Shown here piece after piece: positions 1-10,246 of a stretch of DNA of 64,000 nt (position 1 is its first letter; each line of letters opens with the position of its first letter). The translations under genes were made by a program, and so were the position numbers. The notes under the pieces were generated by a model. The model was not told the DNA's origin. It saw only the letters and a program-made list of their open reading frames with translations, and ran no database searches. The DNA comes from Orobanche coerulescens (lineage: Eukaryota; Streptophyta; Magnoliopsida; Lamiales; Orobanchaceae), in NCBI GenBank assembly GCA_033398695.1, contig CM065811.1, positions 114,251,501 through 114,315,500 on the forward strand. The letters run 5' to 3'.

Positions 1-122
1 TACATAATCGTTCAGTACAACTTACTGCCCGAAGCCCTGAAGTATTTAACGTACGTAACACCACTAGCTAACGTATGTAATGCTTCATACTACGGGCTTC
101 GGAACTCCCGTCCCGTGACACA

Positions 123-135
123 TGGTATCAGAGCC
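123..135 (+). other. Primer binding site of element A (initiator tRNA-Met type)
   Basis: TGGTATCAGAGCC is the usual plant PBS complementary to the 3' end of initiator tRNA-Met. It lies directly after the CGTGACACA end of the LTR remnant. Confidence 0.85.
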
Positions 136-702
136 AAAACCTCTCTCAGTACGGCATGGTTCGGGTGTGGTCAAGTTCTGCCGAAACCGATGAGGGCGGG
201 GAGTGAACGCCGGTGCAAAGACGGCACGGTCAAAGTGCGGCTCCTGACAAGGCTTCTAGGCGGAGAACATGAACCGATTCTATGCCGGAATGAGAGGTGG
301 TCCTAGGCTTGTGAGATCAGACGGTCCGGAATGTCGACACACTTGTATTGCGCACTTTTGGTAGCTCCACCTTTCGGTGACCGAGGTGTATGAGTGTGGA
401 TCATCGTGGGCCATTGTGGAACCTCGACATGCAGAAAAAATGCAGTGGCGAGGGAATGCCGTTCAACCGAGGTACTAACGCCAGGAAGCGCGTAGGGTGA
501 AGGTTGATGTCGATTGGTGATGCGGTATGTGTGTGGCGCACTGCGGGCTAGCGCGAGGTGCGCGAGTGTAGAGCCTGTCCATCTGGGGATGGTGCCGTAT
601 GTGTTTGGCCACGATCGTTTTGTGTGCGTGAGGCAATACAGTGTGCGGAAAGAAACATTCTTCCCCAGCACGAGGACGTGCTGCGATTTGGGTGGGGGAG
701 GA

Positions 703-1068
703 TGTCACGACCCGATATGTCGTGTCCGTGTTGACCGTCCAAATGAGGCGTGCCTTCTGGTTAGCTTGCCACAAGCGGGGTAAAGGGCGCGACATTAGCG
801 TTAAGGCGTTGTTTGCCCGGATGCATCGGTCTGGCCGAGTCAGGCATGCCGACCCGGTTTAGTCCGGAGAGCTTGTCGCTAGTCGAGGACTTGACTATGA
901 AGGGGATCGTTGCTGGTAGGGCACAACTGGTCGGGGACTAATGCCGTGTCCCTGATGAGCCCATGGCAGGGCGAAACCAGTTGGCATGCTATGAGGGATA
1001 GGCTGGTCCCGGGGTGTGAGGGCCCCTGGGACGCCGCACGGGCTTCGGAACTCCCGTCCCGTGACACA
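703..1068 (+). repeat. 3' LTR of element A
   Basis: Starts TGTCACGACC directly after the polypurine tract at 691-702 and ends CGTGACACA. Its last 31 bases recur at about 90-122 before the PBS. GC content is clearly higher than in the surrounding LTR of X. Confidence 0.75.
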
Positions 1069-1744
1069 CGTAACATCATGCTCGTAGCGTATGCAAGGGG
1101 CCGGCAGAGCCTACTCCACGATTTCCTTAACACTATAACATATGTAACAACAATGAAGTTACGTACTCTAAGTACAACACATAACGTACGTTAAGCATCA
1201 ACCGTAACATATGTTATGTCCTCCGAGAACAGGACTGATAAGCTGCCTTAAACGGACAAGAAGTGAACCGTAAATCAAAATGCATCGATTAACAAAACTT
1301 GAAGATACAAACAAATAGAGTTCGAGACGACGAATCTAAGTGCAAAAAAAACATATTTCCGACTACCCGAAGGTTCAGAAAACAACAACAAACGTAATTA
1401 CCCCATAACTTTGGAAAATTACAAAACGGCCCAAAACCTCCGAAATACACGATACACAATCCAAACACTAAGCAAAAGCTCACAAAATGTATAATAACAT
1501 AATACGGATTTATGGCAACCCCGAAACGGCGGTTCCGAACAGTGATTACGAGAATCGAACCGAATAGCGACACAAATGACATTAAGCATGGAATTGAGTA
1601 AAACAAGTCCGAAACAAGCTCGGATGACAAAAAGTCTAGTATTAAATATTCTCAAAATATTAATACAGTTACAATCGAGTCACTAAAAATGAAAAATACA
1701 CCAAAATGAAAAGTACCGGAAAAAGGAAAAATGTGGATATTACA

Positions 1745-1984
1745 GAAGGCACCGAGTGGAGGAAATGTGCGGGGGCTAAGCGAAAGAGGGTAGGCACCGA
1801 CCCCGAGACTAGTGTTAATAAGGCAGAGGCCAAGCCTGTGACTGAACTGCCTCCCTTGGCTAGCCCTGTTTGTACCGGCCTTGCGGAGGCCATCGTGGAT
1901 TAGGAGGGGCATTACCTTACGGTGAACTATGTTCGGGCGGCCACTCCTACTGCTGAGATGCTTGACCGGGTCTCGCTGTCTCAA
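1745..1984. other. Unidentified 240-bp fragment between X and T
   Basis: GC-rich sequence between the end of the X LTR and the broken start of the T 5' LTR. On the plus strand one frame is open except for a TAG near 1901-1903 and continues to the junction, so it may be a decayed coding fragment. It does not match the part of the T LTR that should lie here (6146-6945). I do not recognise a product. Confidence 0.4.
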
Positions 1985-2336
1985 ACATACAGCTGCTACA
2001 CGCCGTGAGAGACTGTAGATTTCTCACGGTCGTCACAGCTCATCAACGTTGTTACAAGAACTCACAGAGCATCATATCTGGTTCTTCCGGCAATCTTCAT
2101 GCTCAATAGCTAAGATAACTAGGGTCTTTACACTCATTGTAATTGTACTCTAACATTAATACTTGTATCCCAGAATAGTTGTATTAATAACATCTCGTGA
2201 GAGCATTCAAGTCCGGGACTAACAACCCCGGCAAATCTTGTGTTATTTACTTTCCCACGGAAGTGTTCTCGCACTTTGTTTGCTATCCATCCATTCCAGC
2301 AATATCCATCTCCGGATAATATTTTGGGTAGCAACA
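1985..2336 (+). repeat. 5' LTR remnant of T
   Basis: Matches 6946-7299 nearly base for base and ends GGTAGCAACA immediately before the PBS. Upstream, the homology stops abruptly at about 1984, so the whole U3 region including the TATA box is missing from this copy. Confidence 0.85.
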
Positions 2337-2337
2337 A

Positions 2338-2351
2338 TTGGCGCTAGAAGA
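2338..2351 (+). other. Primer binding site of T
   Basis: TTGGCGCTAGAAG follows the LTR end at 2336. It is the PBS form seen in Tat-lineage Gypsy elements and differs from the TGGTATC forms used by the other Gypsy elements here. Confidence 0.7.
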
Positions 2352-2463
2352 TGGGGATCTTAACCTTCATTTTTTATTCCTACCGTCCCGAAGAACACTC
2401 ACTGTTCTCGGGGCATATACTTGAAGTGACACTCACTGCGCTTCAAAGAAAGCCTTCAGAACC

Positions 2464-3999
2464 ATGACGTCCGCCACTACATCGAAGAGAGCCGCTCTTC
2501 GAACCGCCGGACACCATACCCTGGCTCGATCCGAGCCCTAGCCGACGGCAGAAGGAAGGCGCGGCAACACGAGACTCTCAATCTCGCACTTGAAGGGAGG
2601 CCCCAGCCTCTCACTCGACCAGTTCCAAACCACGGAACAGATCGAGGAGGCTATGGCCATCCTGAAGGAGCGACAAAGAGCATGCGCGGCGCCCGCTATA
2701 ACTCCCTCGGCCATCCGCCGCGTGGGCAAACGGAAGTTCAAGGGGCTACTGGGCGAGCGATTGTCAGAAAGCCCCGATTCACGAGAAAAGGTTCTCGCAA
2801 GGTCGGACGGTTATGTATTCAATCACTTGGGAAGCGATCCATCATGGCGACCGGGGCATTCTGGCCCCGGCCATGAGACGACGGAATCCGAGTCCGTCAC
2901 CAGGAGTTCGGCCTACCCAACTCCCAGCCGAATACAGGTCAGCCGTTTCGCTCCCGCTCCGAACTCCAGGGGGCCAGTACTTGATCGCCTCGGCTCCCGC
3001 TCCGAGCGCCTAGCCACGTGCAGCCAGGCCGCGGCGATGGCCGCTATGCAACGCCAGCTCGGCGAGATGAAAGCACTCTTGGATGTTGGGTCAAGCACCA
3101 GTAGAAAGATCACAGGACCGACCGAGCCACTCGCGGTCCACATTGAGCTCGCCCCCGTGCAACCAAGGATCGCTCCTCCCAAAACACCTCTATACGAAGG
3201 TAGATCGGACCCCGAGACCCACCTGAGCAAGTTCCGGATATACATGACCGGGTGTGGGGCATCAGACGCGAACAAGTGCCGAATCTTCCCACTAACATTG
3301 GGCGAGCAGGCCCATAGGTGGTACGTCTCACTACCACCGTGATTGATCATCTCCTTTGAGAAACTGGCGAGTGACTTCACGTCATACTTCGCCGCCAAGG
3401 TCACTAGACCAGAAGGCCCCCACCACATGATGAAAATCAGGAAGAGGGAAGACGAATCCGACGCGAATTACATCGACCGGGTGGATGAAATCGTCCTCAC
3501 CGGCGAGCCCATCAGCGACGAGCTCGCTCTCTACTCAGTCCTGGGGGGATTCTACGGTCATTCACCCATGTTTAGGCATCTCACGAAGGACATCCCCCCA
3601 ATCTACGCGGTCTTCCGCGCTAAGGCTACCGACTTTCTGGCCAGGCAGAAGCTCACCCTCCGCCTAGGCGAGGAAATGCCACCTCCTGTCCGAAAGACGG
3701 CGATCGCTAAAACCAAGAAGGCGGTCGCCAAGCCATCCGGCGATCTCAGGGCCTTCGAGGATGTGGAAGCCCATCTCCTCCACAAGTTCAACCGAACTCC
3801 GGCCCACATTTTTTACGCCATCAAGGGGCACAAACCGCTAAACAAGCCAAAGGCGATAAGGGACCATGGTCATCTGGACCACAATGAATATTGTGCCTAC
3901 CACAAGAGCCCCGTCCACAACACCAACCAATGCCGCGACCTCCTCAGACAACTCTGGAGATTGTTCGAGGAAGGCAAGTTGGACAGCTTATTGGCTTAG
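2464..3999 (+). pseudogene. gag: gag of element T (two in-frame stops)
   Basis: The ATG at 2464 opens a frame that is stopped by TAG at 2539-2541 and TGA at 3340-3342 and ends at 3999, about 510 codons in all. The region around the second stop has the Retrotrans_gag pattern: DPETHLSKF, then HRWYVSLPP, then FEKLASDF. A cysteine/histidine segment near the end (CAYHKSPVHNTNQC) is the Tat-type knuckle. Gag would form the virus-like particle that packages element RNA. All parts lie in one frame, so point nonsense changes alone broke it. No protease follows. Confidence 0.85.
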
Positions 4000-4747
4000 C
4001 CGGAGCCCCACTAATCTCCCGACACGGTCGCATGAGTCGAACACGAATAGGATGGAATGCTCGTACGAGCCGACCCCTCGATCAACCTCGGCGACCATAT
4101 CTACATGCTTCAATCTATAGAAGGCAACTTCGGAAGTCTCTACCCGATTTCTCACCTCATTGAACGAAAGGCTACTGCCTGAGCAAACGCTTCGAAAAAG
4201 AGGATGACTCGCTCGCTCTCTAAAGTTCGTCATCGACATGATGGACCTAAGTAGCGATCGCCTACCTTAGCACAACGTATACCGTCAAGGATCGTCATCT
4301 GACATTATGGTCCGAGGTAGAAGAGTGCCGCCATGGCATTATTCAGATGTTTGTGCAGCGATCGAATTTGTTGTAAAAGTTATCTATATGAGTTTATCAA
4401 TTCACTTGGAGCTACACTTGCAACAATCTCTCCTCACACATTTGTACAAAGTCATGCGAAGACTCAGAAAAGTAATCATTCAAGTAAAAAATCGGAGAAT
4501 CAAACATTCATTTCATTACTTGAAGTTTCAGAAGTACATACATGGTTGCCCGAAGGCCTAAGTACTACAAAGGAAAGCTACAAAATTACAAGACAAAAAG
4601 CTAAAATAATAAGAACGAAGAGCCTCAGGCCCCTGCCTGGCCTTCGCCTTCAACCTCCGGATCGGCCCGCGACCCTTCGCCAGCTTCCGTAGCAGCCTCC
4701 CCATCTACCGGAGCGTCAGGATGAACAAGGTTCGCCGGAGTCGGATA
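4000..4747. other. Non-coding middle of T
   Basis: Lies between the gag stop and the 3' end of the antisense ORF. I see no pol motifs on either strand. The part from about 4300 is AT-rich and would be the 3' untranslated region of the antisense ORF. It holds CGATCG palindromes at 4253-4262 and 4357-4366. Confidence 0.5.
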
Positions 4748-5976
4748 TCAGCTCAAGTCCACGTCGATTTCCGAGAGATCCAAGATCGGCACGGAGAAGT
4801 CAGGATAAAGAGTGTGCTCCAACGCATACGCCTTGAAGTTTTCGGCTAGAGGGCCGACCTCCAGACCTCCCTTCTTAGCAGCTCGGAGCGAGTCAGCGAA
4901 CGCCATATAATAGGCAAACTCACTGACGAACTCCACGTTAAGAAAGGGATCGGCCTCAGTCACCTCTAGCTTCCCTTTCAGCTCTGCAACCACCTGTTGT
5001 GCACCATGAATCTCGGCCTCCCTAGCGTCCATCTCTCCCCTCGACGCTGCCAACTCGCTAGTAAGTCGAGCGACAATCGCCTTCAGCTGCTCGGCCTCCT
5101 TCTCAGCGGCAGCATGCAACCATCGGGCATCTATCATCTAGTCCCGATATCGGTCGACTGTTGCCCGGGCTCACTCATAATTCTCTCTCATCAGCTCAAG
5201 GTCATGACTCGCCTGCTTAGCTGCATCCAGGGAGTCCTTATCCATAGCCACAATCCTGTCGGCGAACTCGGTGTTCTCTTTCCAAGCGGCCTCGAGGTCC
5301 GCCTGCAGACGTGTAGTAGAAGGACGCCCCTCGAACTCCTGCACAGCTTGGGCAGACATCGTCGCCGCCTGGAGGGAGAGAGCGAGAGCGGCTTGCATTG
5401 TATTCCCGGATCGCTGGCGAGCGATCGCATCTAAGTCCGTCGTCCAGGCCTTTGATAAAGCGGAAACGGCCCGGTTGACGTACAGTAGGACATTGCAGGC
5501 CACGTGAGGAGATCGGCTCGCGAGGAAATCCAGCACCATCGGCGGGCAAGATGGTTTAGTGCTACGGATCCTCCAACAAACAACAAAAGTTAGCTCATCT
5601 CTCTCGCAAATGACGAAATTCAACAAAAAAACAAAGTCTACCTCTCGGCTCTCTCAGGATCGCGGCCGAAGTATGGTTTCCCACGAGGGGTCTCAGCCTC
5701 GGCGATCGCCATCTCTCGCAAGAAAGCTGCAGAGGGCGTAGGCTCATTCACTGGGGGAACCTCGGTGATCGGAGGCGCGGCGATCGGCACCTCACCGGCA
5801 GGGGCAGAAACTGGAGGCTCTCCCGACCTCTGTCGCTTGCGGTTTGCCCGGAGCCCCTCCTTCCGAGTTTCCTCCTCCGCTATGATCGGTTCCACGTTGG
5901 GCCTCACCTCCGGAATGAGAGGTAGCGCTACCGGAGGAACCCGACACGTGCCCCGGAGACCTTTCCATGACCGCTG
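4748..5976 (-). pseudogene. Antisense extra ORF of T, coiled-coil protein (broken)
   Basis: Three minus-strand pieces follow one another: up to 5976 down to 5638 (basic, proline-rich), 5626-5171, and 5137-4748. The middle and last pieces are rich in Ala, Glu and Lys, with heptad-like stretches (KEAEQLKAIVARLTSELAAS, AKQASHDLELMREN). The end is acidic (ILDLSEIDVDLS). This resembles the C-terminal coiled-coil half of antisense proteins in Tat-lineage elements; its role is unknown. No ATG is certain: the frame is open from 5976 down. Its 5' end lies 170 bp from the 3' LTR of T, whose palindromes could serve both directions. Frameshifts or stops separate the pieces. Confidence 0.6.
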
Positions 5977-6038
5977 TCATTTTACACTCATTTCAGCGAC
6001 CGACCAGGTCGTTCAAGTTCAACATCAATCCGCCCAAG

Positions 6039-6618
6039 ACGATCGCCAGTTCCGTAGAATGCAGAGTCACTCGTCATAATTCAGCGATCGCCAACAAAAC
6101 CACCTCACCCCACGTTTCCAACATCGGAGCGAGCTGGGGGGCAATTGTTGTGCGGCAATTTGCACGCAGCGATCGGATCTAGGGCCGAGCAACCGAGTCC
6201 ACAACCAAAGGAGTTACGGCGAGCTTGCCTAAACGGAGATAACAGTCCACCTTCGAGTATCTAGCGATCGACTCTCATGGCGATCGCCTTTGGCACCTAG
6301 CGATCGACTATGGTGTCCGACCTAGGACGGCCGTCCTATGCCCCAAACAAGACCTTCGTCCATCAAAGTCTACGAAGACTGGGTCTCAAAGCAGCGCCCA
6401 CGTGCAGATCCGCGAAAGGCGCCGCATAACATGGATTGTTGACCACAGCCTGTCACCACCTTATCACCTACCGACAAACTCGCCGAAAGGTACAAGGTGG
6501 GACTGCCCGTGACAATGACTCAGACGCGTGCAGACTTCTCATTGGACCGCACAGCTGGCGGCCAGCAATTCCTGCGGACTTTAAGGAGAGCAGCCCATGT
6601 GCTAAAAGACGATCGCCC
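6039..6618. promoter_or_regulatory. GCGATCGC-type palindrome cluster before the T promoter
   Basis: CGATCG cores occur at 6039-6047, 6083-6092, 6168-6176, 6262-6271, 6279-6288, 6298-6307 and 6609-6618. The last ends 46 bp before the TATA box at 6665. The first two lie between the LTR start and the antisense ORF. Further copies are scattered in the body at 3699, 4253, 4357, 5420, 5701 and 5779. Each has two CpGs separated by two bases, like the palindromes of the other elements. Confidence 0.6.
6131..6145 (+). other. Polypurine tract of T
   Basis: GAGCTGGGGGGCAAT lies directly before the TGTTGTGCGG start of the 3' LTR. It would prime plus-strand DNA synthesis. Confidence 0.75.
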
Positions 6619-7299
6619 GCTTATTATATTACAGCAGAGGCAATCGCTCGGCATCTCCCAGTTCTATAAATAGAGAACTTCCAACAGCTGGAAAAAGGTT
6701 CCTGACTCAGAGCTACTCGGTTCGGAATTCATTCCAATCGATTGGAAATTCATTCCAAAAAATATTCACAAAGGTTCCTCTCAGTTGCAGCCACGTGAAG
6801 AATACATACACCCAGTCAGCCTCTCGGCTTCCTCTCTCAGATCTACCTTAGGATTTCTCTCAGCACCTCTCAGCTAGAAGACGGTCGGCAGAGACAAGAA
6901 CTCCTTGCAGTACAGATTCAATGAGGCTCACAAGCCTTGGAGCTCAAACATGCAGCTGCTACACACCGTGAGATACTGTCGATTTCTCACGGTCATCACA
7001 GCTCATCAACGTTGTTACAAGAACTCACAGAGCATCATATCTGGTTCTTCCGGCAATCTTCATGCTCAATAGCTAAGATAACTAGGGTCTTTACACTCAT
7101 TGTAATTGTACTCTAACATTAATACTTGTATCCCAGAATATTTGTATTAATAACATCTCGCGAGAGCATTCAATCCCGGGACTAACAACCCCGGCAAATC
7201 TTGTGTTATTTACTTTCCCACGGAAGTGTTCTCGCACTTTGTTTGCTATCCATCCATTCCAGCAATATCCATCTCCGGATAATATTTTCGGTAGCAACA
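6146..7299 (+). repeat. 3' LTR of T (1,154 bp) with TATA box and CGATCG palindromes
   Basis: Begins TGTTGTGCGG and ends GGTAGCAACA. A TATA box (TATAAATA, 6665-6672) defines U3 upstream and R/U5 downstream. U3 holds CGATCG palindromes at 6168-6176, 6262-6271, 6279-6288, 6298-6307 and 6609-6618. The downstream part pairs with 1985-2336. Bases 7300-7304 (CCGAA) would be the right target duplication, but the left partner is lost. Confidence 0.8.
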
Positions 7300-8128
7300 C
7301 CGAACTTTACAGTTTTTTGATTTCTGGGCTCAAGAACGACCTCCCTAAAATCACTCCTATTTTTCAGGATACAAGACAACCTCACAATAAACAGTTGCGA
7401 GTAAGGAAACTCGACTTTACAAAAGATAGCCCTCGTTGATACAAGAATGTGTATATAAAAATGTAGAACACTTCTTCTCGTATCACTATATAGAATATAT
7501 CTCTCTCGAAATGATTTGCTTGGAAAGATTAGATGAAAGTATGTATGCTTGATAGTACTTGTGTATTTCAACACTTTTAAGCATCTCTATTTATAGCCCT
7601 TGAGGTTTATTTTCCCGTTATAATAGTAAGCCTGCATTACGTACGTTATGTAACAACAGTTACGTACATAGACAATATAAAGTACATTACACCTCCTGTG
7701 TAACGGCCGTAATAAGATACTGGAAAATGGGCAATGGCCTCTGTCTTCACTGTTACGTACGTTATTCTTGGTCTTCATATCCAATGGATGAGATGATGTA
7801 GTGGATGACGTCACTATGAATAAGATTAACGGTTGGCACATAAATTCAAATTTAAAGCTGATAACGTATGTTATGTATAAGTATTTACATACGTTATATC
7901 ATATAGCTGTTTCATAGACTTTGACATTCTAAAACTTTAGCAACGGTTAGAAAACAAGTTTTACGTATGTTATTGAACTCATGTTACGTACGTTATGAGT
8001 GCACAGTTATAACAATTGTGTTACGAAATATGATTTAAAATAACGATAGTAAAATGTGTAACGAGATAATAATTATTTCGCTAAAAAGAGCATCATCAAA
8101 ATATGTATCAAAAAATATTATTCCAACA
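7300..8128 (-). repeat. 3' LTR of Copia element C
   Basis: On the minus strand it starts TGTTGGAATAATA at 8128, directly after the PPT. It holds a palindrome cluster (7637-7995) and a TATA box (TATAAATA, plus 7588-7595). The end near 7300 abuts the end of the T LTR, and I cannot fix the last base. There is no second copy in the window to pair with. Confidence 0.75.
7588..7995 (-). promoter_or_regulatory. Copia C LTR promoter: TATA box with TTACGTACGTTA cluster
   Basis: Palindromes or close variants lie at 7637-7648, 7660-7671, 7753-7764, 7862-7873, 7885-7896, 7961-7972 and 7984-7995. The nearest is 41 bp upstream of the minus-strand TATAAATA at 7588-7595. Spacers between copies are unrelated in sequence and length, so this is not a tandem repeat. 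Confidence 0.7.
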
Positions 8129-8142
8129 ATCTCCCCCTTTTT
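8129..8142 (-). other. Polypurine tract of C
   Basis: On the minus strand AAAAAGGGGGAGAT directly precedes the LTR start TGTTGG. A second, similar purine run lies at about 8312-8323 and shorter ones at 8222-8245. Such repeated G-runs upstream of the PPT are common in SIRE-like elements. Confidence 0.8.
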
Positions 8143-8552
8143 GATGATGACAAAATAATTTTGAAAATATGGTTGAATTATTAAAAATGAGGGAAATATA
8201 TATATAAGTAAGTTACAAAAACTCCCCCTGAGGGTAACTCCCCCTGAGATACACAATTACTGATAATTTCATAGAATATGAATACCATTTTGTAATGGTT
8301 CAACCATAGTTCTCCCCCTTTTTGTCATTAACAAAAAGTGAGGGAAAAATAACATGTAAAATAATCCTCAAAAAATAGGGTTAGGAAAAATAACAGAAAA
8401 AGGAAAGCAGATGAATTATTAAACAGTTAAGAACATTAAAGATTCCCAAGCATCCACAAAAAAACACAAGAAGGAATAAAAGTGCAAGTTTTTGAAAACG
8501 AAATGAAATGTCTGGTCTGAATAGTGGATTATCATCAATAGTGAAGATAGTG
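8143..8552 (-). other. Non-coding 3' region of C between extra ORF and PPT
   Basis: AT-rich, with several G-run motifs on the minus strand (8222-8245, 8312-8323). There is no supported ORF. Confidence 0.5.
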
Positions 8553-9753
8553 CTAGTCAATGTTTGGCTGAGCGATGTGAGGTGGAAGATCAATCCCAAA
8601 GAGAGTGCACAGATTCTCTAACATTGTCTCAGACCTTCGAACTCGATGTTCTAGTGCACTTACTCTGGCTTGGAGCAAAGAGGAAGAGGAGGAAGTACTT
8701 GGCCGAGAAGGACCTGCCTGAGATGGAGGAATGTGAAGACGAGATCTCTCTGCCTGAGGACCTCTAGATAAAATTCGATCCTCCAGACGAGGCAAGGCAC
8801 CCCCATCTGCAAGAGAGTCTCCATCCCGTAAATAAGCAAAATAGACCCAGCTGTGGTTCCTGGTCTGCATATACTTCATAGTACGGATGGTTCCTTCGTT
8901 AACCATGTTCCCTTTTGGAATATCCATTTTGTGCAGCCCTGAAAAATCAACTCCGGCATCCTCAAATATACCTGTCAAAATAGAGCCAAAAGGCATTCCG
9001 GATTTTGGTTGCCTATCTTTCCTCATATAACCTTTCTTGTGAAAAATGGATCCTTTCTCCATGAACCATTTCATAAAAACTCGAGCAAAGTTTAACTTGA
9101 TGATCGTTTAGTATATGATAGATAATCTCCATATCAATGTTAACTAAGCGTTGTTGTGCATTGACCTTCGGCATTAAAGAACAAGTGATAGCATCATGAA
9201 GTAGTCGAATGTTTAGGCCAAAATCATTGTTCTCAAATTTGTCCGAGCTAACATTTATCACAACCTGAGATTGTAGATAGTCATGTACAACTTGTTCATT
9301 TAGGTTATCATTCAATTCTTCATCAGACGAGTCATTTTCCGACACGAAGTTGCCATTACACAAAAATCCTTCATTTTGAAGGCCAAGAAGTTCAGACAAC
9401 TTAGAGGCATCAAATGAAACAGTTTTTCCACGAACCAATGAATTAATAACCACAAGACCATCATCATTAAAACTTGTCGAGAAATTGGCATAAAATTCTC
9501 GAACTAATTCCACATATATAGGTCAACAAAAACTAACACATTTAGCAATTCTGAGCATGTCAAAGAAATCATCTAAACGTATTCCAATCCCATTCAGTGA
9601 ATCAAAATCAAAATAATGACTGGAGTTTACCTCTTCATCAATAAAAATTTCGTTGAAGATTTTTACAGCCTATGGAGTAACAAATCGATTTGATTCAGGT
9701 GGGTTATGTGTTGAATCTCCCCATCTTCTCTTGCCCAGGCGAGTGTTAGGCAT
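8553..9753 (-). pseudogene. Extra ORF of Copia C, plant-transposon-protein-domain family (broken)
   Basis: The minus-strand ATG at 9753-9751 starts MPNTRLGKRR, the usual basic start of this family. The frame meets TAG near 9672 and TGA near 9525, then runs 9513-9013 and, after a frame change, 9074-8553. Recognisable family segments are LVREFYANF, LVRGKTVSFDASKLSELLGL, DMEIIYHILNDHQV and MPFGSILTGIFEDAGVDFSG. The protein ends in a Ser-rich stretch and a heptad segment before MLENLCTLFG. This is the domain annotated in plants as putative plant transposon protein; its biochemical role is not known. It stands where SIRE-like elements place an env-like gene, but I see no signal peptide or membrane segment. 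Its own promoter-like cluster lies upstream at 9893-10161. Confidence 0.75.
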
Positions 9754-9869
9754 GATTGCTGGAGAAATTGAAGGAAATCGCGATGAGGTCGGAGGGTTTG
9801 ATGAGGAATGGCGGTGGGATCGTCTTTTAGGTTTAGGAATTGTGAGAAGAGAAAAGGGAACAGACGGGT

Positions 9870-10161
9870 TTTAATATTTTGGGCATTGTAAATTACGTAC
9901 GTTAAGGAGTATAAATGCCGTAATGGTGAGGGTGTTATGGACTTTACGAGGGAAAATAATGTACGTAAGGGAGGTTCCAGTGCACACTGCCTGTTTCTGG
10001 AAAAATTATAAAGTACGTAGAGAGCTGTCCATAACGAACGTTAAGCCCTTTAACGTGTGTTATTTTGATGATATACCGGCCATAATATTAGAGTCCAGAA
10101 CTGACTGCCCAAAAACCATCCTTTCATTACGTACGTATGCCGAGCTCCGTAACGTACGTAA
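9870..10161 (-). promoter_or_regulatory. Internal promoter-like cluster upstream of the C extra ORF
   Basis: Between the pol end (10247) and the extra ORF ATG (9753) lie TTACGTACGTTA-type motifs at 9893-9904, about 9958-9969, about 10010-10019, 10032-10043, 10051-10062, 10127-10138 and 10150-10161. On the minus strand a TATA-like ATATTAAA (plus 9870-9877) starts 15 bp downstream of the last motif, about 120 bp before the ATG. This repeats the layout of the LTR promoters. Promoter activity is inferred. Confidence 0.6.
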
Positions 10162-10246
10162 GTGAGACCAAATGAATAGTACCATTCTTCTGATGATATC
10201 CCCTGTTTCCATGACCATTTTGATGTAGATATGATGAATATGCAAA

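Larger units (their letters stand above)
90..1068 (+). mobile_element. Element A: TRIM-like small non-autonomous LTR element nested in X
   Basis: A primer binding site matching initiator tRNA-Met (TGGTATCAGAGCC, 123-135) follows about 31 bases of 5' LTR end (about 90-122). The internal region is about 570 bp and has no gag or pol. A purine tract (GGTGGGGGAGGA, 691-702) precedes a 366-bp 3' LTR at 703-1068. That LTR starts TGTCACG and ends CGTGACA plus CA, a short terminal inverted repeat. The same 31-base end occurs before the PBS and at the end of the 3' LTR, which pairs the two. The rest of the 5' LTR is deleted, so no target duplication can be tested. The size and lack of coding fit TRIM elements. 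Confidence 0.75.
1..1744 (-). mobile_element. Element X: Gypsy LTR, minus strand, entering from the left edge and interrupted by element A
   Basis: Read on the minus strand, this sequence starts at 1744 with TGTAATATCC, the same start as the LTRs of B (22084) and H (59729). It then follows the same T-rich course as the B LTR. No PPT or internal region abuts 1744, so it is a solo or truncated LTR. Its other end lies left of the window. Decayed copies of the TAACGTACGTTA palindrome flank the nested element A (47-58, 69-80 and about 1086-1213), as expected for the U3 part of this LTR group. I see no coding capacity; the open frames here are chance frames. Confidence 0.7.
1985..7299 (+). mobile_element. 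Element T: Tat-like Gypsy derivative, gag only plus an antisense ORF
   Basis: The paired ends are a 5' LTR remnant (1985-2336) and a 3' LTR (6146-7299) that share about 353 bp with few differences. A PBS-like TTGGCGCTAGAAG follows the first LTR, and the tract GAGCTGGGGGG (6131-6141) precedes the second. Both are typical of the non-chromodomain Tat group of plant Gypsy elements. Gag is present, but no protease, reverse transcriptase or integrase can be seen, so the element would depend on a relative. An antisense ORF fills the 3' half, a known arrangement for extra ORFs in Tat relatives. The 5' LTR has lost about 800 bp. Confidence 0.8.

Noticed and set aside
123..135. tRNA gene fragment
   Set aside because: Only the primer binding site is present, directly after an LTR end, without the rest of a tRNA.
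1289..1655. Membrane-protein-like minus-strand ORFs in the X LTR
   Set aside because: They are T-rich chance frames in LTR sequence; similar hydrophobic frames appear in the LTRs of B and E.
4307..4692. Plus-strand ORFs in the middle of T
   Set aside because: No retroelement motif or repeat; they overlap the probable 3' untranslated region of the antisense ORF.
3699..6618. GCGATCGC copies as cyanobacterial HIP1, meaning contamination
   Set aside because: They lie inside a plant LTR retrotransposon with a Tat-type PBS, PPT and gag, flanked by other plant elements.
8553..9753. Envelope gene in Copia C
   Set aside because: The position would fit an env-like gene, but there is no signal peptide or membrane segment and the sequence fits the plant-transposon-protein family.
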